From NCBI GenBank assembly GCA_034770075.1, contig CM068382.1, positions 14,225,929 to 14,289,928 on the forward strand: DNA of 64,000 nucleotides, read 5' to 3'. A program made the translations under genes and the position numbers. Below are positions 36,934 to 47,035 of this stretch, one piece after another. Each line of letters starts with the position of its first letter. The first letter of the stretch is position 1. The notes beneath the pieces are model-generated. The model saw only the letters and a program-made list of their open reading frames with translations, ran no database searches and had not been told where the DNA came from. Origin of the DNA: Aralia elata (Eukaryota > Streptophyta > Magnoliopsida > Apiales > Araliaceae).

Positions 36934-37125
36934 GGGAAGCTTTCTAAAACGAACCTTAACAAGCGAACCAAAGACGAACCGTCGTCTTTGGTGTCTATGG
37001 CGACGATTCGACCCGTCGCCGTAGCCATGCAATCTTTGGCGACGGGTCGAATCGTCGCTATATACACCAAAGACGACGATTCGTCTTTAGTTCGCTTTTT
37101 AAAAGTTCGCTTTTGAAAATTTTCC
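36934..37125. mobile_element. Hairpin MITE of Mutator type (192 bp)
   Basis: The 192-bp element folds almost completely on itself. CCGTCGTCTTTGGTG, GGCGACGATTCGACCCGTCGCC and their complements form the arms around a short loop (GTAGCCATGCAATCTTT). Termini GGAAGCTTTCTAAAACGAAC and GGAAAATTTTCAAAAGCGAAC are inverted. A 10-bp direct repeat TATATATAAT flanks it (36924-36933 and 37126-37135), which fits Mutator-like transposition. A transcript would give a long, nearly perfect hairpin. Confidence 0.8.
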
Positions 37126-37135
37126 TATATATAAT

Positions 37136-38420
37136 ATCTTCTTAACAAAAAGTTGGAGTATAAATATTGTACTACTTAAAAAGGTGGTCCTATACGTGAA
37201 AGTAGACTAGACGGGCCATTGATCATGCAAATTGGAGTTGGAATGTTAAATGTTGGTATTGCCTAGTGGTAGCAACACTAGCAAACTGATGATGCTCTAA
37301 AACAGCAACTATTTGTTACAAAAGAATTAGCAAAAGCAGGGCCGTTCTTGAGATTTATTTTGGTGGCTCAGAACGAAAAATAAAAATGAGATCCTTTTCG
37401 AAACATTGTCTTCATAAAAAAAAAAAATTAATAAAAATTACAGGCTGTATCCAAAAAAGTATTTTTGCAGATCTTAAAATATAATAGTTTGACTACAACA
37501 AAATATATGAGAACTTCGACTATAACAAAATATCTGAGAAATTCGTCTAAATAGTTCGACTACAACAAAATATATGAGAATACATTCATTGAAAGATACT
37601 TATTCTAGTATTCCTAGAGGTAAAATCTTCAATCAAATGTTTAAAATCAAGCTTGTCCAGCATATCTTTCTCGATGCATATGGTTGCCAACCCATTTAAC
37701 ACTATATTAAAGTTGACCCAGTTGAATCCTTAAAAATTTATTGAGTTTTGAAAATTACTTTTATATACCTATGTCATTATATATTTATATTTTTCGTACT
37801 CATAAGCATACTTCACCCGAATCACCATATTACGTAATGTAAAGTTGTAAACCCGAACATGAAAACATTACTAATTTAGAATAGAACTATGGTGCTTGTT
37901 GACAATGATATACAGTTACAAAAATATAATACTCATTTGTATCACACAATTTTTTGTTTCTATTTTTGATCATCACTTATTTTTTAGTAAAATATCTAAG
38001 TCTCTCTCTCTCTCTCTCCTAGAACCAATTAAAGAGTATTATATTCTTGAATGCACTAAGTTGCATATATTATTATCATACTCCTGTCATGAAACAAAAA
38101 AATTAGATTTTCCTAGCTCCATTACACAAAAAGAGTTTTATTTAATTATTTTTGACTTAATTTATAAAATTCGAAATTTCAAAATTAATACAAATTTATT
38201 TAACTTAATTAATACAATAGTTGATATTAAATAATTTAAAAACAATTATTAAGTAAAAAGTTGTTACTTCAAAAGTTTGAAACAAACTCTAATCAAACTT
38301 TTCAAAATAATAAAAGTGAAAATAATATATAAGACTCTTTTGTAGAACAAAGAGCTTTTAAAGACGAAATTGTTAAGTTTTCTAAAAGACAAATGAATAT
38401 TTACGTAAAAGTATCATAAT
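37136..38420. other. Spacer without visible gene
   Basis: AT-rich, with a small triplicated motif (TTxGACTAxAACAAAATATxTGAGAA near 37487-37575) and a (TC)n run at about 37998-38019. No gene signal. Confidence 0.55.
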
Positions 38421-38422
38421 TT

Positions 38423-38635
38423 TGTTAGTTTCTTATTAAAATCATTATAATTACAAGTACGATATTTATGTTGGATGGCATTTCAGTTTAAAATTCTAAC
38501 ATATTGAATTTTTAAAGATTAACTTTAGTTTCTTATTAAAATTATTATAATTACAAGTACGATGTTTATGCCAGATGATATTTGAGTTTATAATCAAACA
38601 TATTGAATTTTTAAAGATTAACTTTTCAATCATAT
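38423..38635. repeat. Tandem duplication of a ~105-bp unit
   Basis: TTAGTTTCTTATTAAAATxATTATAATTACAAGTACGATxTTTATG ... CATATTGAATTTTTAAAGATTAACTTT occurs twice in a row with minor changes. Confidence 0.85.
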
Positions 38636-39104
38636 ATGAATGTTTAATTTAGAGGCCTCGTTAATAAATAAATAAAATTAATTTTGTGGTGCATACTTAA
38701 AGTTGATATCTTTTAGCTACAGCCATAGCGGCATGGCATGAGCAAGTAAATGCGCTGCCTTTTGTTTTTTATTTTGATAAAAAAAATGTATTTTCTTCTT
38801 CTACTTTATTTATTTCTCTTTTGTTGGTGGACAATAGGTTTCGATTTTGTCATTTGGTTCATGTTGCATCACTAGACACTAATTATAATTTATTTATTTG
38901 TTTATTTTCTTTTAAGATAGAACCAGGAGTCGGTACATTATTGGGTTTTATATAAGAATTAATGAATCTTGTTTAAAATAAATTTTGAGAAAAATAATAC
39001 GCGAATACTTATTTATTCAATCAAAAAGACTTGAATTTCGTTACAAATTTTCACATGTAAGCAGAAAAATAAAAAATCACCAGAATGGCTTTCGTAGATT
39101 TATG
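38636..39104. other. Spacer without visible gene
   Basis: AT-rich sequence between two tandem duplications. I see no gene or element ends in it. Confidence 0.5.
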
Positions 39105-39306
39105 TGTCACATCTCTGGCATTCAATTATGAGTGTACCTATAGTTAACCATCATCAAAGACGAAATCAACTTTTTACATAACAAGAAAGTAAGCTTTCAA
39201 AGGAAAAACATCTCTGGCATTCAATTATGAGTGTACCTATAATTAACCATTATCAAAGACGAAATCAACTTTTTACATAATAAGAAACTAAGTTTTCAAA
39301 GGAAAA
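39105..39306. repeat. Tandem duplication of a ~98-bp unit beside the CACTA element
   Basis: ATCTCTGGCATTCAATTATGAGTGTACCTATA ... GACGAAATCAACTTTTTACATAA ... TTTTCAAAGGAAAA is present twice. The CACTA transposon starts exactly after the second copy. Confidence 0.85.
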
Positions 39307-40085
39307 CACTACAAGAAAAAGACCTAATTCCAACGGAAGTTTTCGTCAAAAATGCGATCGAATATACAGCCGTCGGGATTTAAGTCCGTCGAAAATTCGG
39401 TCAAAAATAATTATGTACGACGGAATAATCCTGACCAACTTTTCGTCGAAATTACGTTATTTTCGACGGATTAAGTTCGTCGATCATAGTCAGTCGAATT
39501 TACTGCTGTCACGTGGCAGCTCCAGGGATTCTGTATTGCGCTTAGTCCCGACGGAATCTTCGTCGGAATTATAAGAATTCCGTCGGAAATAGCAACTTCT
39601 ATAATAAATTGTAATAGCTTAAATTCGACGAAATTTTCGTTGGAATTATGCTATTATGTCGGAATAACTTTTTTTAAATTTTTTATTTTTTTTTATTTTG
39701 TAGTTTCCAAGTTTTTAAACCCATTTTTTTTACTTGTAAACCTGTTTTATCCCAACAACATATACAGTAATATATGTTCACATACAATATAACTATTGGA
39801 ACCTAGCTAGTTTATTCTAACAACATATACATACACTAATCTAACAAGTTTCAATATGAATTAGCTCAACAATAACAAATATAAACTAATGTTCCATAAG
39901 TTATATAAAAAATTGTTTAAACTAAAATGATTTACAATGTTTAAACTATAATAATGTATAAAACTCGATCAACTCAACTAAAGTACAATTTTTTACATCC
40001 AATTAAGTTAAACTAAAGTAATATGAATAAATTATGTACAAATGACCTACAAATGAAAATATATATATAGAAATGATCTACAAAA

Positions 40086-40669
40086 CTAACTCAAACTAGT
40101 ACTATCCTTGGTGTGAGAAGGATCATCGGGCGGGGGTCGACGGTCCTGTTTTGGTGTATGAAAATCGTCGTCGTCATCCCCCCGCTCGCGATCGTCATTG
40201 CCAACCTGCTCGGCATCGCCAGCCTGCTCCGCATCGCCATCCTGTTGATACAAGTAAAATAAAACTTATTAGTCCGTGTGAGAGAATTAAAAAGACAACT
40301 AAATGAAAATTAAATAACATACAGAATAATTAACTTAAAGTAAATAGAATACCTGAGTAGTCGGGGGTTGACTCCCTATCAGACCAAAAGCCTCCGAAAG
40401 TAGGGTAACCACCAACTGGAGCACCTCGTCGCGTATCGCGGCGAACTGCTCCTGTAGGATACCCGTACTCTTAACGGTGGCCCCTGCTGCAATATCCTGA
40501 ACTAGCTGGTGAAGGCGAGCTTGACTGAACAACTCCTGACGACGGATAACCGGATCCGTACGAAACGTCTCCGACACCGTCGCCATAACCCTCTGAAAAA
40601 TCTCATCGTCCAAGCTAGCGCCCATATGATATGGTCTAACAGGTGCTCTCAGACGCTGCAGGCTAGAGC
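40086..40669 (-). pseudogene. 3' exons of a CACTA transposon protein
   Basis: Two minus-strand exons are joined by good splice signals. Exon 40669-40353 (acceptor TTTTCACAG, donor CAG|GTATTC) reads through SLQRLRAPVRPYHMGASLDD and ILQEQFAAIRDEVLQLVVTL. Exon 40241-40086 (acceptor TCAACAG) gives an acidic, proline-rich tail (GDAEQAGDAEQVGNDDRERG ... RRPPPDDPSH) and a stop. The composition resembles the C-terminal end of plant En/Spm-associated proteins. A further exon may lie near 40745-40810. The 5' part of the gene is absent, so I call it a remnant. Confidence 0.6.
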
Positions 40670-41775
40670 CTGTGAAAATAAATATAACATTACTAATAAT
40701 AATTTATATTATTTTATAAATTAAGATGTAATGAGAAACATTAGGAATATTATTACTTCTAGGTAGTGTATACGTTGTATCTTCGGCAGACCCAACACTT
40801 GATACTATATTATATTAATTAGGTTATTTTTTTAAATTTTATTTATATGTTATTATATTAAATTAAATTAGATTAAATTTATTATATTTTAATATATTAT
40901 ATTTTGTGTTATATTATTATATTATATTATTTAATTGAATTGAATTAAATTATATTGAATTGAATTAAATTAATTATATTTTAATATATTTTATTTTGTA
41001 TTATATTATATTATATAATATAATTTAATTATATTATTTTTTATTTTATTTTATTTTATTTATATGTTATTATATTTAATTTATTTATTTATTTTGTATG
41101 ATATTATATTATAAAATATTATTTATTTTATTTACCACTTAGTTTATTTTATTTTATTTTACTAGTAGGTAAGAAACAAAGTAAATACTACTTAGTTTAC
41201 TTGGATATTAAAAAACTAAGATAAATACATAAATAAAATAAGCGGGGCCTACACATATGCCAAAACTTGCAATTACATAATTTTGACAAAAATTCCGTCG
41301 GAAATTCCGTCAGAAATAACAAATATGACAATTCAATATCAATACCAATCATTCAACCAATCCGATGAACAACCAACAAATACAATACCAACTTGAATGA
41401 TTCACGGATAATATCAGTAAATTCAATAGCAAATACCAACAACAACAGATGACAGAAAATGCAAAAAAATATATAAGCAATCAGCCTCATATTAATAGCA
41501 AATTCAATACATGACTAACATCAACCTCAATATTAAATTATGTACACGCATATTGCACAAATTAAGCCCAACTTGAATGATTCATGGCTAATATTAGTAA
41601 CATACAGTTGCCATTGCACAAATATAACATTAATTTAGGCAATAACATAAGTTGCCAATCAATATAGAGATATCCAAGCTGCTAATTATAGTCAAATATA
41701 TGCAAATTAAGGAACAAAATTGGAGAAAAATTCTTGCCGCCAGTCACAAATGCAACCAATCAATTTAATTTTAAA

Positions 41776-41778
<3 letters not shown>

Positions 41779-41818
<40 letters not shown>
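41779..41818. repeat. (AT)n microsatellite
   Basis: About 20 AT units inside the CACTA element. Confidence 0.95.
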
Positions 41819-41820
<2 letters not shown>

Positions 41821-42454
41821 AGCTGCCAGTCAAACTTCCGAAACAAAAATAGGGCAAAACCCTAAATACCCAAGTTGATTTTCAAAATTTAGCAAACAAA
41901 TTGAGAAAAATTAATTAATTAACTTAATGGGCTAACCTTTAAGCTTTAATTAATCGGAGAAGTGCTAAGTTGAAAGTGATCAGCTAAGTTGAAAGGGCAG
42001 CAACTAAGTTGAAAGGGCTAAGTCAACTCTAGAGGAGAAGAGAAAAAGGAGGAGTAGGCGGAGGAAGAGGAGGAGGCGACATGAGGAAGAGGAGTAGGAG
42101 GAGGCGACATGAGAGAGGGAGGTGTAGAGGTGAGGTGAGAGAGAGCTACATGTAGGGTTTTAATTAAATTATTTCCGACAGAATTCCGTTGAATTTATTT
42201 CCATTAGAACTAAATTATTTTCGACGGACTTTCCGTCGGCATTAACAGAAATTTCGTCGAAATTATGGTTGGCGGTGGCGCCAAATTTGTGTGCCCTTTT
42301 GTATCACTAATGCCGACGGAAATCCGTTGAAAATATATTACTTCCGAGAGAATTAATTCCGAGGGAATATTCCGTCGGATTTAAAATAAAATCGACGAAA
42401 ACTAATCTGTCAAAAATAATTCTGTCGACTTTAAGACTTTCTCTTGTTGTGAAA

Positions 42455-43831
42455 AAAATTAAATGACTCCCAAAAAAATGGATAAAGAATGAGAGATCCA
42501 ACCCCAAATGCAATTAATAATATTATGTTGTTAAAATCGTTTTTATTTATTTATTAAACATGTATTAAGTGAATTTAGGTGCAAGGTGTAATGAAGGAAA
42601 ACTCGATCCATACACACATATAATCAAATATAAATCTAAATTATTAAAAAATTAACAAATGATCAGTACATATATGAGACCCTCGTTTTCAAGAGAAAAA
42701 TAAATATATCTTAATTATTATTATTGCACTTTTTATCCAAAATTTTTTGGACTAATATTTCTTTCATTACATTACAATTTCCCTTCAATGCATATTTAAT
42801 TAGGTTTAGCGATATAAATACTATATTTTTAGTGAAACCAATTAATGAAGACATACATATTTAGAGACACAAATATTAATTTTAGTGATGGTACCAACGA
42901 CATAATATTTGCAATAAATATTATTGTTTCGTTAAATTTCACATTTTTGTTAATTAATAAATATGGAATGTAAAAAATTGGATAAAATATGTAATGGATG
43001 GTAGCCTTATTAAAATAAAATAAAATAAATACAAACTAGTAGCTAGCTAGTACTCATACGCATATAAAGCTATCCCGTGTGGAAGTGATTGTATACGACT
43101 GTTATCTCCACTCTAGCTCGTGCATGAGTTTGGACACACACACACACACACTTACTTAGTTTAGTTCTTCCTTGTGACACTTCGATAATCAGACCCTTTA
43201 ACTTTATTCCACGTATATGAAAATTACCTTACTTGCATTTCAATTTTCAACTCTTTTCATCCCTTTTTTGCTCATATATTTATTTAAAAAAGGAGTTTAA
43301 TATACTAAAAGAAGAGATATAAATACCATGAATCTAGCTAGCTAGCTCTTTCCTCATTTATGTTTCTCTTTAATTTTTTAGGGTAATTAAAAGAGTTTGC
43401 ACATATCATGAAGAAAAGCATCTCTCTACTTTCATTTTTCTTTCTCTTTACTCTTTACCAAACTAGAATTACCACCTCCCATCTTACAAATAAGTGCTAC
43501 AGCTTTTCTTTATGAAAATACCATTGATGATCATAAGAATAATTAATAAACCTGATTCAATTGCCTATATATCATGTGTTGGAAAAGAATATCACTATCT
43601 TCCTTTTTGTAAAAGGTCTCATTTCTACAAATGCTAATACAATAGTATAAAATAACACAATATATTTAAATTTATTATTATAATTTCATTATTAAATCTA
43701 GTAAAAAAAATGAGATTTAATAAATTGAAAGATATATGAGACGTAGTGGCAATGTCTCTTCTTTAATATTTGTACACATAAATTTGAATATATCCATTTA
43801 GTATAATTAAATAATTTTTTCTATATTTCTC
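42455..43831. other. Spacer without visible gene
   Basis: AT-rich, with a short (CA)n run near 43136. A frame near 43408 begins MKKSISLLSFFFLFTLYQTR and resembles a signal peptide, but it stops within 40 codons and nothing follows, so I do not call a gene. Confidence 0.5.
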
Positions 43832-43834
43832 TTA

Positions 43835-44134
43835 TGTTGTGTTTGGATTAATTGAAGGAATAAAATAGAGGATGGAATAAAAGGATTTTAAGATATTTTA
43901 AGTGTATGTTTAGTTGTTAGTGGTGGTGGGTGTTGTCATATAATGACAAAATTATCACATATATCCATTCCATTAGAATTGATTTTATTCCACATTCTCC
44001 ACATGGAATAAAAAACAAATAGATGGAACGAATTTTCATTTCATTGAAATAGTTTATCCTCTAAAATGATCATCAAATACACTATTTTTATTTTATTTCT
44101 TTCTCTATTCCATTCTCTCAATCCAAACGTAACA
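43835..44134. mobile_element. PIF/Harbinger (Tourist-like) MITE, 300 bp
   Basis: TGTTGTGTTTGGATTAATTG at the left and, inverted, TGTTACGTTTGGATTGAGAG at the right are flanked by TTA on both sides (43832-43834 and 44135-44137). The 3-bp TTA duplication and the length fit Tourist-like elements. It lies about 650 bp upstream of the WUN1-like promoter. Confidence 0.82.
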
Positions 44135-44790
44135 TTAGTTTCTGTCCTGACCCTTATAAAATAACTTGAATTCAAACAACTCAAATATATTACAAACAAA
44201 ATTAGAAAAATATTTTTCAGTAATAAGCTTGTTAATTTGGAAGGAGTTGTGAGGTGAAATAAAAGTACTTCTAAATTAAATTTGGAAATATTTGTGTTCG
44301 GTGAGCAACCACAAGTTGTTTTAGTTTGTAAAGACTGTCCAAAAAATACTTTTGAAAAAAAGAAGCTCAAATTATACTTTTGGCGAAAGTACTTACTTCT
44401 GGCCGAAAGACAATTTATAAATTTGCCTTTAAATTGTTAAAGATAATTTACAAGTTCATACCTCAAACTTTAAGTACCTGTGTCTTTTACTCTTCTCAAA
44501 GCTCTTTTTATTAAAAACGCTCTAATTTAAGTCTTTAAATAAAAACCGTTTCATCCTAATGCATTGTGTCGTGTCGACGGGCACAGACGTTGCTTAAGCG
44601 CTCCTAATTCCGTGTGATTAAATTCTGCATCACCAGAAAAATTGCAACTTTAAGTGGGTCCACTTTTTAGCCAATGAAAGTCTAGACCACTATATGCCAT
44701 GTCATCACATGCACGAGACCCCACAGTGCTACGTTCCTTCTCCAGGATTTGTAGGATCAATTAATTACCAATAATACCCCTCCCCTTACC

Positions 44791-44800
44791 TATATAAACT
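44791..44800 (+). promoter_or_regulatory. TATA box of the WUN1-like gene
   Basis: CCTATATAAACTCC lies about 130 bp before the coding start, in a C/T-rich context typical of plant core promoters. The leader from here to 44921 contains no ATG. Confidence 0.7.
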
Positions 44801-44921
44801 CCTCCTCTTCCCACCTCGAATTCTCCAACCATTTATTCACCTCTTCCCTGCTCTCTCATCAAAATCTCCTCTTCTTCCATCTTTCTCTTTCTAGAAAGTT
44901 CGATTTGAAAATATACCAGAA

Positions 44922-45410
44922 CTGGCTAACCCTCAGGAAGCTCTGGAGGAAACACAAAACAAAAGGGTGGTACTCGCCCTGTATGAAGCGTTGACCGCTC
45001 GAGACGTTGACACTGTCCACAAGCTCCTGCCCTCCGACCTCGAGTGGTGGTTCCATGGCCCGCCGTCCCACCAGTTTATGATGCGCCTCCTCACTGGCAC
45101 TGACACGTCATCATCCACAGAAGAGTCATTCCAATTTGTCCCCCAGTCCTTTGCTGCCTTTGGATCAATCATCCTCGTCGAGGGCTGTGATCAGGGCCGT
45201 TCAATTTCCTGGATTCACGCCTGGACCATCACGGATGGGATAATCACCCAAGTCCGGGAGTATCTCAACACTTCCCTCACCGTTACCCGTTTTGGAAACG
45301 GTTCGGGTATTTCATCTTCAATTACTTCCCTGCATTGCCCTTCTGTTTGGGAGAGCAGTCTCTCGAATCTGGCCGGAAAATCTGTGCCGGGTCTTGTTCT
45401 TGCAATATAA
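44922..45410 (+). CDS. Wound-induced protein WUN1-like, apparent CTG start
   Basis: The frame has 162 codons before its stop if read from the CTG at 44922 (ANPQEALEETQNKRVVLALY ...). The body is typical of the plant wound-induced WUN1/WI12 family, a small SnoaL/NTF2-like fold: LLPSDLEWWFHGPPSHQFMM, SFQFVPQSFAAFGSIILVEG, SISWIHAWTITDGIITQVRE and the family C-terminus SVWESSLSNLAGKSVPGLVL. Members are induced by wounding, senescence or symbiosis. No enzymatic role is established. No ATG occurs in this frame between the upstream stop (44892-44894) and the MetMet around 45078. The CTG has G at -3 and G at +4, where other members carry an ATG-initiated N-terminus. Either non-AUG initiation is used or a shorter protein is made from Met around 45078. 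There is no intron, and it is clearly not a pseudogene otherwise. Confidence 0.85.
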   Translation: MANPQEALEETQNKRVVLALYEALTARDVDTVHKLLPSDLEWWFHGPPSHQFMMRLLTGTDTSSSTEESFQFVPQSFAAFGSIILVEGCDQGRSISWIHAWTITDGIITQVREYLNTSLTVTRFGNGSGISSSITSLHCPSVWESSLSNLAGKSVPGLVLAI

Positions 45411-46123
45411 TTAAGGGGCTGATCAGGTGTGGCCGTAAGTATAATATAGTATTGTACTCCACTATCTAATAAAGAACCCACCAATCCCACCAGGCAATGG
45501 GCTGAAGTTCGGTGGGGGTTGTAAGATCGACGGTTGGGATTCGTTTGTCTCTATCGCTGTTTGATTTTGTTTTGTTTTGTCTATTTATTTTATTTGGTGT
45601 GCGTGTGTTTTATTTTTCCATTCCATTAGTGGGTGTTTGGATACTGTTGTTTGGGTGTCATCAATATTCGGAACCAGGATGGGGATACCCAAGTGGTTAC
45701 TAGTAGTTTATAATGATGTTTGGTGTCTACTAATAATTAAAATGGTTGCTGTTTGTTGGCAAATGAGTTTGCACGTTGATTATGGGATGGATTTGGTTGA
45801 GTTTATAACATTAGTGTTAGTTATACATCAATTCTTAATTTATGGAAAGTGGGTGAATAATTAATAATTAGGTGGTCAGTATAGTACGAGTTAATTTAAA
45901 ATTAGGAGTAATAAAAAGAAATGACATCTATCATGTCATCTTTATTGAATTTTTGGCAAATGTCGAATATATTTTAAAAAATAAAATTATTCAATCATTA
46001 TTTTGAATGCGGTCTAGCTTTCACCGGTAATCAAAATAATTAAAAAAGAGATGATGTTATGATTGATTGCCATGGGATCGTGATGATAATACTGCAATTT
46101 CCGGCCTATGACACTGTATAGTA
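45411..46123. other. 3' UTR of the WUN1-like gene and spacer
   Basis: TCTAATAAAG near 45464 may serve as a polyadenylation signal. The remainder is T/G-rich and shows no gene. Confidence 0.5.
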
Positions 46124-46400
46124 CTCCCTTCATTTTGTAATAATTGATTTTTTAGAGAAAAATTTTTATTTTATTTTATTTGTCGTTTATAATTTTTTAA
46201 GAGAATAAATTATTTATTTTTTTATATCATCTCTAATTTCTCTCATTACCTCAAGAAATTCACTGTTGTATTAGTAGTTTTCAATTTTTTTTATAAAAAA
46301 ATAATGGTGAAATTTTACATAAATTTTAATTATTAAATAATAATAATTAATGATTTTATTTTAATTTATGTGCATGATTATTATTATGATACGGTGGGAG
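46124..46400. mobile_element. Stowaway-like MITE (277 bp)
   Basis: The left end CTCCCTTCATTTTGTAATAATTG and the inverted right end CTCCCACCGTATCATAATAAT are flanked by TA on both sides (46122-46123 and 46401-46402). Confidence 0.78.
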
Positions 46401-46904
46401 TAGAAGTGCAGAACAAGTAAGATTGATTTGGGGTGAAAATGTATATTTTGTCACAAGCTTAGAATCTATGAGTCTTATCTATGACTGCGACATTCCTCTT
46501 ATCAGGCATCGAATAGTCAAATACTAATGATTTATCAAGGTTTTATAATATGCTTGTTTAATATATTTTTATTAACTGAATCAAATTGTGTCAAGTTTTT
46601 TACTCTTTATGTCTAACTCATCTGAATTTTATGTGAGTGAGCAAGTTGATGAAGATACAGAATTGTTATTTTTTTAATAACTTTTTTGCCTTTTAAATTA
46701 AAAACCCCATTTTCAAGGAAAATCATTACAAGTTAAAGAAATTTAATTCAAAATAACAATAATAACAGTAAACTTGCACTAGCAGTTAAAAAAATTAAAA
46801 TAATTACTCTCACCTCACACAAAGAATATATATATATATATATATATCACGTTAAAGAAGAAATATAAGTTCACACTATACTAGCGAGAATTAACCTAAA
46901 ATTT
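46401..46904. other. Spacer without visible gene
   Basis: AT-rich sequence with a short (AT)n run near 46829. No gene or defined element. Confidence 0.5.
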
Positions 46905-47035
46905 ATTAATGTGTTTGTGAGTTTTAATTTAAGAAGAAAGAAAACATAATTGGATGTTTACTATTCAAAATTATAAGAAAGAATCCAACCTTTTATTCTC
47001 TTATCTTTAAAACAAAATTCACAAACACCTTTGTA
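46905..47035. mobile_element. Short MITE-like inverted repeat
   Basis: GTGTTTGTGAGTTTTAATTTAAG and the inverted CTTTAAAACAAAATTCACAAACAC bound about 125 bp. The ends resemble those of the larger element at 24334-25597 (GTGTTTGTxAGTTT), so it may be a deletion derivative of that family. Confidence 0.6.

Larger units (their letters stand above)
39307..42451 (-). mobile_element. CACTA (En/Spm) transposon, 3145 bp, deletion derivative
   Basis: The left end reads CACTACAAGAAAAAGAC and the right end on the other strand CACAACAAGAGAAAGTC. The 3-bp target duplication AAA is present on both sides (39304-39306, 42452-42454). Many short copies of TTCCGTCGGAATT and related sequence lie in both ends (39340-39660 and 42160-42430), the subterminal repeats typical of CACTA elements. 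The interior keeps two or three minus-strand exons of a transposon protein and a long AT-rich stretch. At this size it cannot encode a full transposase. Confidence 0.9.

Noticed and set aside
36787..37116. Overlapping frames on both strands with poly-Cys/Val or poly-His/Thr
   Set aside because: They come from the AC/AT microsatellite and the two arms of the hairpin MITE.
43408..43515. Small secreted peptide gene
   Set aside because: A signal-peptide-like start is present, but the frame stops after about 35 codons with no mature peptide and no clear splice site.
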